Positions 19,920-28,057 of a DNA stretch of 64,000 bases are shown in pieces. The stretch is taken from contig QCPU01000001.1 of assembly GCA_003212395.1 (NCBI GenBank), positions 249,761 to 313,760 on the forward strand, given 5' to 3'. Source of the stretch: Prochlorococcus sp. AG-442-B03. Lineage in GTDB: Bacteria > Cyanobacteriota > Cyanobacteriia > PCC-6307 > Cyanobiaceae. Positions within the stretch are counted from its first letter, which is position 1; every line of letters starts with the position of its first letter. The position numbers were made by a program, and so were the translations under genes. The notes below the pieces were generated by a model that saw nothing but the letters and a program-made list of their open reading frames with translations, was not told the DNA's origin and made no database searches.

Positions 19920-21020
19920 GTGGCTGATGGGATCATGAATAAAGATCAATTACTCTCACTAACCCTCAGACAATTACGTCAAGAAGCAAGTAAATTATCT
20001 GTTCCGCTATACAGTCGCAAAACAAAAGCTAATTTAGTTGATTTAATACTTAAATATCAAGAAAAATCCATAAAAAAAATATACACTACACCTCCTGAGT
20101 CAAAATCTGAAGAAACTTTTGAGTCCAATGCTTTCAAGAGTAGTGAAGAAGTTAAGACAAATGTAGTTTTCCTACCCCGAGATCCAGATTGGGCTTATGT
20201 TTTTTGGCAAATTTCTGACGCAGATAGAGAAAAAGCTCAATCTTTGGGAGCTAATAAATTATGTTTACGATTATTTGATGCATCTGGTTCTGAAGGAAGC
20301 AACTTGAATCAAGGGACATTAAGGGAGATAGCAGTTGATAGTTACAGTACTGAGTGGTACTTGCCAATCCCACTTGCAGATAGAGATTATAAAGTTGAAT
20401 TAGGTTACAAATATGGTTTTAATTGGATGTCATTAGCATTTTCTTCGATAAGCCATGTTCCTGGGTCTCATCCTTCTGAGCAAATTCTTGATAAATTTGT
20501 ACCGTTTAATTTAGATTCTACTCCTGAGTCAATCCCAGATATTTCTAATCCTGTTGTTTCAGAACAAAATGGTATGCATGAAAGGTTATACCAAGCAGCT
20601 ATTAACATTCCTCTAAGAAGAAAAGTTGGTTCTGAAGAATTTATGGAAAACGTAAATTCAACAAACCTCAATGATAATCTTACAGATTCAGGTGCTGGTA
20701 AATGGTCATCTGGTTTAAATGATTCTGGAAGTGGAATTGTTAAAAATAGATCTTTTTGGCTCGTTGCTGATGCTGAATTAATTGTTTATGGAGCTACAGA
20801 GCCTTCTGCAAAACTGACAATAGGTGGAGAAGAAGTAACTCTTGCTGCCGATGGTACTTTTAGAATTCAAGTTCCATTTAGAGACGGGACTCAAAAATAT
20901 GATATAAAAGCTATTGATGTATCTGGTGAGCAAGAAAAAAGTATATCAATGAAATTCGATAGAACTACACCACTTGACGATACTAATGAAAAATATAATG
21001 CTGAGACTGAATGGTTTTAA
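19920..21020 (+). CDS. DUF4912 domain protein with N-terminal Rho-N/SAP-like motif
   Basis: 366 residues from a GTG start with Shine-Dalgarno ggag. Residues ~8-45 (LTLRQLRQEASKLSVPLYSR then TKANLVDLILKY) resemble the Rho N-terminal/SAP-like helix-extended-loop-helix that contacts nucleic acid. The DUF4912 segment follows (LPRDPDWAYVFWQISD), then a Ser/Asn linker and a C-terminal Ig-like beta domain (LIVYGATEPSAKLTIGGEEV). Function unknown. The GTG rather than the ATG five codons later is preferred from the ribosome-binding site spacing. Confidence 0.8.
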   Translation: MADGIMNKDQLLSLTLRQLRQEASKLSVPLYSRKTKANLVDLILKYQEKSIKKIYTTPPESKSEETFESNAFKSSEEVKTNVVFLPRDPDWAYVFWQISDADREKAQSLGANKLCLRLFDASGSEGSNLNQGTLREIAVDSYSTEWYLPIPLADRDYKVELGYKYGFNWMSLAFSSISHVPGSHPSEQILDKFVPFNLDSTPESIPDISNPVVSEQNGMHERLYQAAINIPLRRKVGSEEFMENVNSTNLNDNLTDSGAGKWSSGLNDSGSGIVKNRSFWLVADAELIVYGATEPSAKLTIGGEEVTLAADGTFRIQVPFRDGTQKYDIKAIDVSGEQEKSISMKFDRTTPLDDTNEKYNAETEWF

Positions 21021-21032
21021 TAAATTAAATTA

Positions 21033-21203
21033 ATGCTGAAAAAAATTGTAGCTTTTACTCCATTGTTTGGGGCATTAACATTTCCACTAATAGTTCCAAT
21101 TACAATTTCTAAATTTGGTGTTAATTATGGAATTCTTAGTGCATTATTAATTTCTTCATTATGGTTTATCGCTATGTTAAGAACTTCCGAAATGCCTCAT
21201 TAA
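21033..21203 (+). CDS. Small two-helix membrane protein, 56 aa
   Basis: 56 residues: two hydrophobic helices (IVAFTPLFGALTFPLIVPIT and YGILSALLISSLWFIAML) and a short polar tail RTSEMPH. It starts 12 bases after the DUF4912 gene and ends 32 bases before pgm on the same strand, so it is probably co-transcribed. The even hydrophobicity pattern and terminal polar tail suggest a real thylakoid or plasma membrane protein; function unknown. Confidence 0.7.
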   Translation: MLKKIVAFTPLFGALTFPLIVPITISKFGVNYGILSALLISSLWFIAMLRTSEMPH

Positions 21204-21235
21204 TTTAGTTAGATTTTTGGAAGTTTCTTAAAAAT

Positions 21236-22873
21236 ATGAATCAAGTTAGCGTAATTAATATCAATTCTCCTTTTCTAGATCAAAAACCAGGTACCTCTGG
21301 ATTAAGAAAAAGTACTTTAAAGTTTCAGGAAGAACATTATCTAGAAGTTTTTATTGAAGCAATCTTACAATCATTAGAAGATTTAAAAGGTTCAACATTA
21401 GTAGTTGGTGGTGATGGCAGATATGGCAATATTGAAGCAATAGAAAAAATTGTCCAAATATGCATTGCTCATAAAGTTCAAAAGGTTATTGTTCCAAAAT
21501 ACGGTTTATTATCTACTCCTGCGACATCACATTTAATTAGAAAAGAAAACGCTATTGGTGGAATTATTCTTTCTGCAAGCCATAATCCTGGTGGGATTGA
21601 TGGCGACTTTGGAGTGAAATTGAATATCTCTAATGGTGGCCCCGCTCCTGAGAGAATGACTAATAAGATTTTCAAGGCTTCACAATTACTAACTAGTTAT
21701 AAAATTTGTAAAATTCAATTACCAGATTTTAGTGAATATGGAACTTATCCTTACGAGGAAACTACCTTAGAAATTATTGATGGATTAACAGATTATTCTA
21801 ATTTGATGGAGAAAATTTTTGACTTTGATCAAATTAGTGATTTTTTAAAAAATGACTTCTCTTTAATCTTTGATGCAATGAATGCGGTTACAGGTCCATA
21901 TGCAAAAAATATTTTTGTTGAAAAAATGGGTCTTGCACCTGATTGTGTCATGAATGGTAACCCGTTAAAAGATTTTGGAGGTTTACATCCTGATCCTAAT
22001 CTTACTTACGCATCCCACTTGGCTGATTTGTTATTAAATAAAAAATCTTATAGTTTTGGTGCTGCATGTGATGGAGATGGAGATAGGAATATGATTTTGG
22101 GAAGTGGATGTTTTGTAAATCCTAGTGATAGCCTTGCTGTTATCACTGCTAACACAAAATGTGTCCCTGGTTATAAAGAAGGTATTACAGGTGTGGCACG
22201 ATCCATGCCAACTAGCTCAGCGGTTGATAATGTTGCTCGAGCATTAAATATACCTTGTTTCGAGACACCTACTGGCTGGAAGTTTTTTGGAAATCTTTTA
22301 GATTCTAATTTAATTACCTTATGTGGAGAAGAAAGTTTCGGAACAGGTAGTAATCATGTGAGAGAGAAAGATGGACTATGGGCAGTTTTGTATTGGTTAC
22401 AAGTTTTAGCTGAGAAACAATGTTCGGTAAGTGATTTGATGCAGAATCATTGGAAACAATTTGGTAGGAATTATTATTCAAGACATGATTATGAGGCAAT
22501 TCCCTCAAATATTGCTAATCAAATCTTTGGTAATCTAACTTCTATGCTCGAAAATTTAAAAGGAAATAGTTTTGCTGGCCATTTAGTTAAAGTTGCAGAT
22601 AACTTTTCATATTTAGATCCCGTTGATAATTCCATAAGTGAAAATCAAGGTTTAAGATTGGTCCTTGATGATAATTCTCGAGTAATTGTGCGCCTTTCTG
22701 GAACTGGAACTAAGGGTGCAACATTAAGACTTTACTTTGAGAAATTTTTCGATCCTCAACAGAATCTTTCGTTAAATCCTCAGATCGCTTTGAAACCTCT
22801 AATAGATGATTTAGATGCTTTATTGAACATTTCAAAACTTACTCAAATGGAAACTCCTACTGTAATTACATAG
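21236..22873 (+). CDS. pgm: Phosphoglucomutase, alpha-D-glucose type
   Basis: 545 residues. It interconverts glucose 1-phosphate and glucose 6-phosphate, feeding glycogen synthesis and breakdown. The phosphoserine loop is SASHNPGG with Ser115, the metal loop is DGDGDRN, the sugar loop GEESFGTGSNHVREKDG and the phosphate-binding region RLSGTGTKGATLRLY. This four-domain pattern matches the eukaryote-like Pgm of cyanobacteria. Confidence 0.96.
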   Translation: MNQVSVININSPFLDQKPGTSGLRKSTLKFQEEHYLEVFIEAILQSLEDLKGSTLVVGGDGRYGNIEAIEKIVQICIAHKVQKVIVPKYGLLSTPATSHLIRKENAIGGIILSASHNPGGIDGDFGVKLNISNGGPAPERMTNKIFKASQLLTSYKICKIQLPDFSEYGTYPYEETTLEIIDGLTDYSNLMEKIFDFDQISDFLKNDFSLIFDAMNAVTGPYAKNIFVEKMGLAPDCVMNGNPLKDFGGLHPDPNLTYASHLADLLLNKKSYSFGAACDGDGDRNMILGSGCFVNPSDSLAVITANTKCVPGYKEGITGVARSMPTSSAVDNVARALNIPCFETPTGWKFFGNLLDSNLITLCGEESFGTGSNHVREKDGLWAVLYWLQVLAEKQCSVSDLMQNHWKQFGRNYYSRHDYEAIPSNIANQIFGNLTSMLENLKGNSFAGHLVKVADNFSYLDPVDNSISENQGLRLVLDDNSRVIVRLSGTGTKGATLRLYFEKFFDPQQNLSLNPQIALKPLIDDLDALLNISKLTQMETPTVIT

Positions 22874-22906
22874 AATTGAAAGTAATGAATTTTTGATTTT
22901 ATTTAT

Positions 22907-24196
22907 ATGCATTCAGAAAATTTATTTACTAATTATTCTCAAATAGAAAACAATGCACCTTTGGCAGATAAATTAAGACCAAAGAATTTGGAAGATTTTT
23001 TTGGTCAACAACCAATTCTGAATGAGAATTCGCTTTTAAGAAGTGCAATATTAAACGATAAGATTAGTAATTTCATTTTTTCTGGCCCTCCAGGTGTTGG
23101 AAAAACTACTCTAATTGAAATTATTTCTTTTAATACACGGTCAAAATTAATTAAGTTAAATGCAGTATTATCAAGTGTTAAAGAATTAAGAAATGAAATT
23201 GCTAATGCAAAAGATAGATTAATTAATTCAAAAAGAAAAACAATTTTATTTATTGATGAGGTTCATAGATTTACATCAGTTCAGCAAGATGCTTTATTAC
23301 CTTCAATAGAAAATGGAACTATAACTTTTATTGGTGCTACAACTGAAAACCCTTTTTTTGCTGTTAATAAAGCGCTTGTTAGCAGATCTCATATTTTTAC
23401 ATTACTTCCTTTGGCAGAAAATGATTTGCAGAAAATAATACAAAAAGTCATTACTCACTATTCAAAACAAAAAGATTCAAAAAAGGTTTATTTAACTCAA
23501 GATGCGATAAGTCATTTAATTAAATTTTCTGGCGGAGATGCAAGGAAATTAATCAATGCGCTAGAGATGGCCATAGAAACAACTGCTGAAAATGATGTTA
23601 AAGAAATCAACATTAATCTATCAATAGCAGAGGACGCATTACAAAAGAAAAATATTGTTTACGATAAAAATGGTCAAAATCATTACGATGTAATAAGTGC
23701 CTTTATCAAGTCCATAAGAGGTTCTGATCCAGATGCAACTTTATTCTGGCTTGCGAATATGCTGGAGGCTGGTGAAGATCCTAATTTTATTTTTAGAAGA
23801 CTACTTATATCTGCCAGTGAAGATATTGGAATAGCTGATCCTAATGCCATAGTAGTTGTACAATCCTGTTGTGATGCGTTTGATAATGTCGGTTTTCCAG
23901 AAGGATTATATTTTTTAACGCAGGCTTCTTTATATTTAGCTATTTCTCCAAAAAGTAATAGTACGAAAAGTATTTTTAAAGCAATTGAAACAATCAAATC
24001 TACCAATGCTTTTAATGTTCCACTTCACTTAAAAAATAATTCTAATAGTTATGTCAATCCTCATAACTATCCAGATAATTGTGTTGTACAAGAATATCTT
24101 CCTAAATCTTTAAGAGGTTTAAAAATATGGGAACCAAATAATAAAGGATGGGAAAAAACTCAATATGAAGAACTGCTAAGAAGAAAAGAAAATTAA
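22907..24196 (+). CDS. rarA: Replication-associated recombination ATPase RarA (MgsA)
   Basis: 429 residues. AAA+ ATPase of the clamp-loader clade that acts at stalled replication forks. Visible: PLADKLRPKNLEDFFGQQ, Walker A GPPGVGKTT, Walker B ILFIDEVHRF, sensor 1 IGATTENPFF and sensor 2 GGDARKLINALE, then the RarA C-terminal tetramerisation part (AGEDPNFIFRRLLISASEDIG broken over the usual conserved block). It overlaps the convergent phosphopantetheinyl transferase stop by 4 bases. Confidence 0.93.
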   Translation: MHSENLFTNYSQIENNAPLADKLRPKNLEDFFGQQPILNENSLLRSAILNDKISNFIFSGPPGVGKTTLIEIISFNTRSKLIKLNAVLSSVKELRNEIANAKDRLINSKRKTILFIDEVHRFTSVQQDALLPSIENGTITFIGATTENPFFAVNKALVSRSHIFTLLPLAENDLQKIIQKVITHYSKQKDSKKVYLTQDAISHLIKFSGGDARKLINALEMAIETTAENDVKEININLSIAEDALQKKNIVYDKNGQNHYDVISAFIKSIRGSDPDATLFWLANMLEAGEDPNFIFRRLLISASEDIGIADPNAIVVVQSCCDAFDNVGFPEGLYFLTQASLYLAISPKSNSTKSIFKAIETIKSTNAFNVPLHLKNNSNSYVNPHNYPDNCVVQEYLPKSLRGLKIWEPNNKGWEKTQYEELLRRKEN

Positions 24197-24849
24197 AAAT
24201 TTTTCGAACAACAAATAATCTCAGGATTAAAAGAAGTTTTTTCTTCGTAGGCTAAAGCGATAGTCCAATTATGGAAGTTAATTTGTGAATAATTTAAATG
24301 TATATTTTTCTTCTTATGAATTAACTCTTTTGGCTTTTCAAAAAATTGCCAATATTTAATGTCTTTAGCTATTTTTCCTTGATCCCATTTTATAGCCGCT
24401 TCAACTGCACACCATTGATTTAATATCATATTTTTTGTTAAATAATTATTATGGTTTGATTTATTGGTATGAAAAAAATATTTTTTTGCAAATTTTATAT
24501 GGTTAAAATCTCTATCTGTTCTCTCAATATCAATCCCTATTTTGCCTTTATGCCAGACTATAGTAATGGCATCTTTACAATGACTTAAACTGATATTTCC
24601 CATGCCAGAGGGTAAACTTGGAGGTTCTCCAGGTTGAGCATTAATTGGAATTTCTAGGGGGTCTAAATCAAAAAGTGTTGAGAGTGATTGTCGCAAATAA
24701 GCTCTTGTTTCTAAGAAAATCTTTGATCTTGAATTTGTTAGGTTTTTTGCAGTTTTAATTTCTTCTATAGTTGCGACATCTTGCACACCTTTGATCTCAT
24801 AAAACCAAATTTTTGGTATTTTATATTCATACTCATTTAATAATTTCAA
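24193..24849 (-). CDS. 4'-phosphopantetheinyl transferase (Sfp/HetI type)
   Basis: 218 residues from a TTG start. An in-frame stop lies two codons upstream of the TTG, and no ATG occurs in the N-terminal third, so the choice is nearly forced; a GTG about 21 codons in is possible. Motifs are GIDIERTDRD (Mg/CoA-binding Asp, Glu) and WCAVEAAIKW (E-x-x-x-K). It would load the phosphopantetheine arm onto acyl carrier protein. Cyanobacteria generally depend on one Sfp-type enzyme for this. Start codons of this gene and of prxQ meet on opposite strands. Confidence 0.82.
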   Translation of the reverse strand: MKLLNEYEYKIPKIWFYEIKGVQDVATIEEIKTAKNLTNSRSKIFLETRAYLRQSLSTLFDLDPLEIPINAQPGEPPSLPSGMGNISLSHCKDAITIVWHKGKIGIDIERTDRDFNHIKFAKKYFFHTNKSNHNNYLTKNMILNQWCAVEAAIKWDQGKIAKDIKYWQFFEKPKELIHKKKNIHLNYSQINFHNWTIALAYEEKTSFNPEIICCSKNF

Positions 24850-25316
24850 TGGCTCTTAAGGTTGGCGACAAAGCACCAGAATTTAAATTAAAAGATTCTT
24901 TGGAGAAAGAAGTTTCTCTTAGTGATTTTAAAGGTAAAAGAATAATACTATATTTTTATCCAAAAGATAATACTCCAGGATGTACTAAAGAAGCATGTAA
25001 TTTTAAAGAGAATTGGGATTTACTCCAAGAAAATAATATTGTTGTGCTTGGTATTAGTAAAGATAATGCATCCTCTCATCAGAAGTTTATAGAAAAATTT
25101 AATTTACCTTTTATTCTTTTAACTGATCCTGAACCTTTCAAAGTTTCTTCTAATTACGATAGCTATGGACTGAAAAAATTCATGGGAAAAGAATATATGG
25201 GAATGATGAGAAATACTTTTTTAATTGACACTGAAGGTAACATCGAAAAAATTTATTTAAAGGTAAAAGCAGCAATAATGGCTGATCATATAATTGCAGA
25301 CCTTGGGTTAAGCTAA
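24849..25316 (+). CDS. prxQ: Peroxiredoxin, PrxQ/BCP type
   Basis: 155 residues starting MALKVGDKAPEF; a longer in-frame reading would overlap the divergent gene. Reduces hydrogen peroxide and lipid peroxides using thioredoxin. Peroxidatic Cys45 and resolving Cys50 are in TPGCTKEAC, the atypical 2-Cys spacing of PrxQ/BCP. YPKDNTPGCT and MRNTFLIDTEG are family blocks. The 3' end overlaps the convergent coaX stop by 9 bases. Confidence 0.95.
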   Translation: MALKVGDKAPEFKLKDSLEKEVSLSDFKGKRIILYFYPKDNTPGCTKEACNFKENWDLLQENNIVVLGISKDNASSHQKFIEKFNLPFILLTDPEPFKVSSNYDSYGLKKFMGKEYMGMMRNTFLIDTEGNIEKIYLKVKAAIMADHIIADLGLS

Positions 25317-25991
25317 TTTTTTTATGGATAGGTGGTGAATAATCATCCCTTCCATAACTAAATTTGGAGCATTTATGATATTCTCTTTTTTAGTTTTTAG
25401 AGATTTTGTGAGTAATTGAGAGTCTCCTCCGCAGATTATTAAAATATCCTTTTCGGGATTAAATAAACTATTAATCACGCCAGTAAGAGAGTTGATTACT
25501 CCTTTTAAGATTGCCTCTTCTGTATTAATTAAAAAATCTTTGATCGGAATATCATAATTCTTGGGAACTTTAAGATTTTTTGTATTTTGTTCCATTGATT
25601 TTAATTGTGTTAGAAAACCTGGAAGAAGTTGACCTCCAATAATAAATCCATTTGAATTCAATTTTGTTATTGATAATATTGTTCCAAAATCTGCAATTAG
25701 TAAATCTTTTTTGAAAGGGTTTTCAATAATTTTTAAAGCGGCAATACAGGCAAGAGCTCTATCAACTCCAAAATAATCAGGAAGATTAGATAATTGGATA
25801 TCTTCAGTTTTTATTTCATTTTCTTTTTTCAGCAAAAAATTTGGAAGTTTTCCTACAGAAGCCCAAATTAATTGATCAAGATCTATATTTTCGGGGAATT
25901 GTTGCTCATTTTTGGTATGGAAGAATTTAGATTGATTTTTAGAAAATTTAGCCCAATGAAGTCTACTATTGCCAACTAGTAAAAAATTCAT
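25308..25991 (-). CDS. coaX: Type III pantothenate kinase
   Basis: 227 residues. First step of coenzyme A synthesis, ATP-dependent phosphorylation of pantothenate. The ASKHA fold is indicated by the N-terminal LLVGNSRLHWAKF phosphate loop, LIADFGTILSI and GGQLLPGFLTQLKSM, and the adenosine motif LIICGGDSQLL. It is shorter than typical (~255 residues), as in other picocyanobacteria. Its ATG overlaps the cysH stop by 4 bases (ATGA), so the two are translationally coupled. Confidence 0.88.
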   Translation of the reverse strand: MNFLLVGNSRLHWAKFSKNQSKFFHTKNEQQFPENIDLDQLIWASVGKLPNFLLKKENEIKTEDIQLSNLPDYFGVDRALACIAALKIIENPFKKDLLIADFGTILSITKLNSNGFIIGGQLLPGFLTQLKSMEQNTKNLKVPKNYDIPIKDFLINTEEAILKGVINSLTGVINSLFNPEKDILIICGGDSQLLTKSLKTKKENIINAPNLVMEGMIIHHLSIKKLA

Positions 25992-26719
25992 ATTTGATAA
26001 TCATTGACATGGATACCACATTCTTGTTTAATTCCCCCAAATCTTGTATCCCTACCATTTGTTTCGATACCATCTGGATTGCTTGAATGCCAATCGCCTA
26101 CAGAAGAATAACCTTTGATAAAAAGTGGATGAGCAGGTAAATTATTCTCCTCCATATAATAAAAAATATCTTTATTTGTCCAATTTAATAAAGGTCTTAA
26201 AGAAAGTCTTTGACGAATTATGTCTAGGAATTTCATTTTGTTTCTGTTCTCTGTTTGACTTGATCTAACACCGCTAGCCCAACATTGAATGTTATATTTT
26301 TCTAAAGCATTTTCTAAAGGTTGTATCTTTCTCATTTCATGATACTTATCTAAATCACTCGCTTTATTTGTTTCCCAAAGTTTGCCATATTTAGCCTCCA
26401 TTCTTGCTGGAGATAATTCACTTTGTAGAACTTCTACTTCTAGGCATAACTCTTCAATAAGATTTTCAGCGTAATGGTATGTTTCTGGAGGTAGGTAACC
26501 TGTGTCTATCCAAAATACTTTGATTTTTTTTTGCAGACATAATTTACTAACCATACTTAAAAGGACTGATGACTGTATGCCAAAACTTGTTGTAATGGCA
26601 AATTGATTATCAAACTTTTCATAACCCCAAGTAAGCATTTCTTGAGGCTTCATATCTACTAGCTCTTGATTATATTTCCTTAAGTTAGGTTGAATATCTT
26701 TTTGGATTTTTTCAATCAT
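25988..26719 (-). CDS. cysH: Phosphoadenylyl-sulfate (PAPS) reductase
   Basis: 243 residues. Reduces PAPS to sulfite with thioredoxin in assimilatory sulfate reduction. The catalytic Cys is in the C-terminal ECGIH. The PP-loop region FAITTSFGIQSSVLL is present. The Cys-Cys pair that binds a 4Fe-4S cluster in APS reductases is absent: the aligned segment reads HEMRKIQPLENAL. The enzyme should therefore be PAPS-specific. It is divergent from the NDH-2 gene over a region with a 9-bp inverted repeat. Confidence 0.95.
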   Translation of the reverse strand: MIEKIQKDIQPNLRKYNQELVDMKPQEMLTWGYEKFDNQFAITTSFGIQSSVLLSMVSKLCLQKKIKVFWIDTGYLPPETYHYAENLIEELCLEVEVLQSELSPARMEAKYGKLWETNKASDLDKYHEMRKIQPLENALEKYNIQCWASGVRSSQTENRNKMKFLDIIRQRLSLRPLLNWTNKDIFYYMEENNLPAHPLFIKGYSSVGDWHSSNPDGIETNGRDTRFGGIKQECGIHVNDYQI

Positions 26720-26766
26720 TCTTCAATTTGACTATGAGTTTAATGTTATTTCGCTCAATTTAAAAA

Positions 26767-26801
26767 TTATTCGTATAGTTTAATAATACATTTACGAATA
26801 A
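26767..26801. promoter_or_regulatory. 9-bp perfect inverted repeat between cysH and NDH-2
   Basis: Arms TTATTCGTA and TACGAATAA, separated by 17 bases, in the 95-base divergent intergenic region. It could be an operator or a hairpin in the NDH-2 leader, since the right arm ends 13 bases before that start codon. No binding protein can be named; the spacing does not fit NtcA. Confidence 0.4.
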
Positions 26802-26814
26802 CAATATATCGCTA

Positions 26815-28008
26815 ATGGAATCAATACAAAAACCAATAGTAATAGTTGGAGCAGGTTTTGCAGGCATGACAGTTGCTTTGAATTTAAAGAATCTTAATCC
26901 TTATTTACCGATTCTTGTGGTTGATTCTGAAACTAACTTTATATTTAAACCTTTAATGTACGAAGTTTTAAGTAAAGAAATAAGAAGTTGGGAAGCAACC
27001 CCAAAATTTGCACATATTTTTTCTGCTGCAGGAATAACTTTTTTAAGGAATTGTTTAACCAAGATCTCTTTCAAAGAAAATATTCTTGAATTTAGCGATG
27101 ATTTAAAATTAAATTATCAATATCTTGTTATCTGTACAGGGTCTATTCCAAATAGTTTTTTAATAAAAGGTGTAGATGAAAATTGTTATTTTTTTAATGA
27201 TGTGCATGATTTAAATAAATTAAATTCTTTTTTAAAAAAATCACAAAAAACTTCTCTTCATAAAAAGTTATTTATAGTTGGAGGTGGCCCTTCCGGCATC
27301 GAGTTGGCATGCAAAATTAAAGATATATTTAAAGATCTATTTGAAATTAATGTAATAGAAAAATCAAATGAAATCCTTAATAAAAACAAAATTTTTAATA
27401 GAGAACAAGCAGAGAAGGCATTAGAAAAAAGAAAAATTAACGTTCTTTTGAATTCCACAGTTAAAGAAGTCTCAGAAACTAAAATTAGTATTTCTAGTGA
27501 GGTTGGAATAACTTCTTTGGATAAAGATATTGTGATTTGGAATGCAGGTGTTAAACCTAATTTGTCATACTTAGAAACTGATGAAATAACAAAAAAATTT
27601 GGACGAATTTTAGTTAATAATCATTTGCAAATAGAAAACCATAAAAACTGTTTTGCTATTGGCGATATTTCAATTATTGAAGGGATGGAGGATTTACCAA
27701 TAACAGCTCAAGTCGCAATGCAAGAAGGTGATCACCTTGCTAAAAATATAGAACTATTAATTAAAGGTAAAGATCTTTTACCTTTTGAATATCAAGATAA
27801 TGGTGAAATGATCAGCTTAGGATTAGGGGAGGCTTCAATTTCTGGTCTAGGGTTTACTTTATCCGGAAAATTAGCATTCGAGGCAAGAAGGCTTATATAT
27901 GCTTCCAAGTTGCCTGATATTTCTGAAAGTTTAAAATCTGCATCTGCATGGATATTCCAAAAAAAATCTATTTTCAATAAATTGCTAAAAAAAAATAATT
28001 TCGATTAA
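26815..28008 (+). CDS. Type II NADH dehydrogenase-like FAD oxidoreductase
   Basis: 397 residues. Two Rossmann dinucleotide sites are visible: FAD site IVGAGFAGMTVALNL at the N-terminus and NAD(P) site FIVGGGPSGIELACKI at ~residue 155. The FAD-ribityl segment NCFAIGDISIIEG follows, then a C-terminal region as in Ndb proteins. NDH-2 enzymes pass electrons from NAD(P)H to quinone at the membrane face without pumping protons. Whether it acts on plastoquinone or a demethylquinone (NdbB/NdbC branch) cannot be settled by eye. Confidence 0.88.
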   Translation: MESIQKPIVIVGAGFAGMTVALNLKNLNPYLPILVVDSETNFIFKPLMYEVLSKEIRSWEATPKFAHIFSAAGITFLRNCLTKISFKENILEFSDDLKLNYQYLVICTGSIPNSFLIKGVDENCYFFNDVHDLNKLNSFLKKSQKTSLHKKLFIVGGGPSGIELACKIKDIFKDLFEINVIEKSNEILNKNKIFNREQAEKALEKRKINVLLNSTVKEVSETKISISSEVGITSLDKDIVIWNAGVKPNLSYLETDEITKKFGRILVNNHLQIENHKNCFAIGDISIIEGMEDLPITAQVAMQEGDHLAKNIELLIKGKDLLPFEYQDNGEMISLGLGEASISGLGFTLSGKLAFEARRLIYASKLPDISESLKSASAWIFQKKSIFNKLLKKNNFD

Positions 28009-28057
28009 ACTTTTTTGCAATATTGTTTTTGGGTATATTGAGTGAAATAAGTTTGAT

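Noticed and set aside
26773..26795. NtcA-type site (GTA-N8-TAC) in the cysH/NDH-2 gap
   Set aside because: The GTA and TAC triplets present are spaced 11 or 17 bases, not 8.
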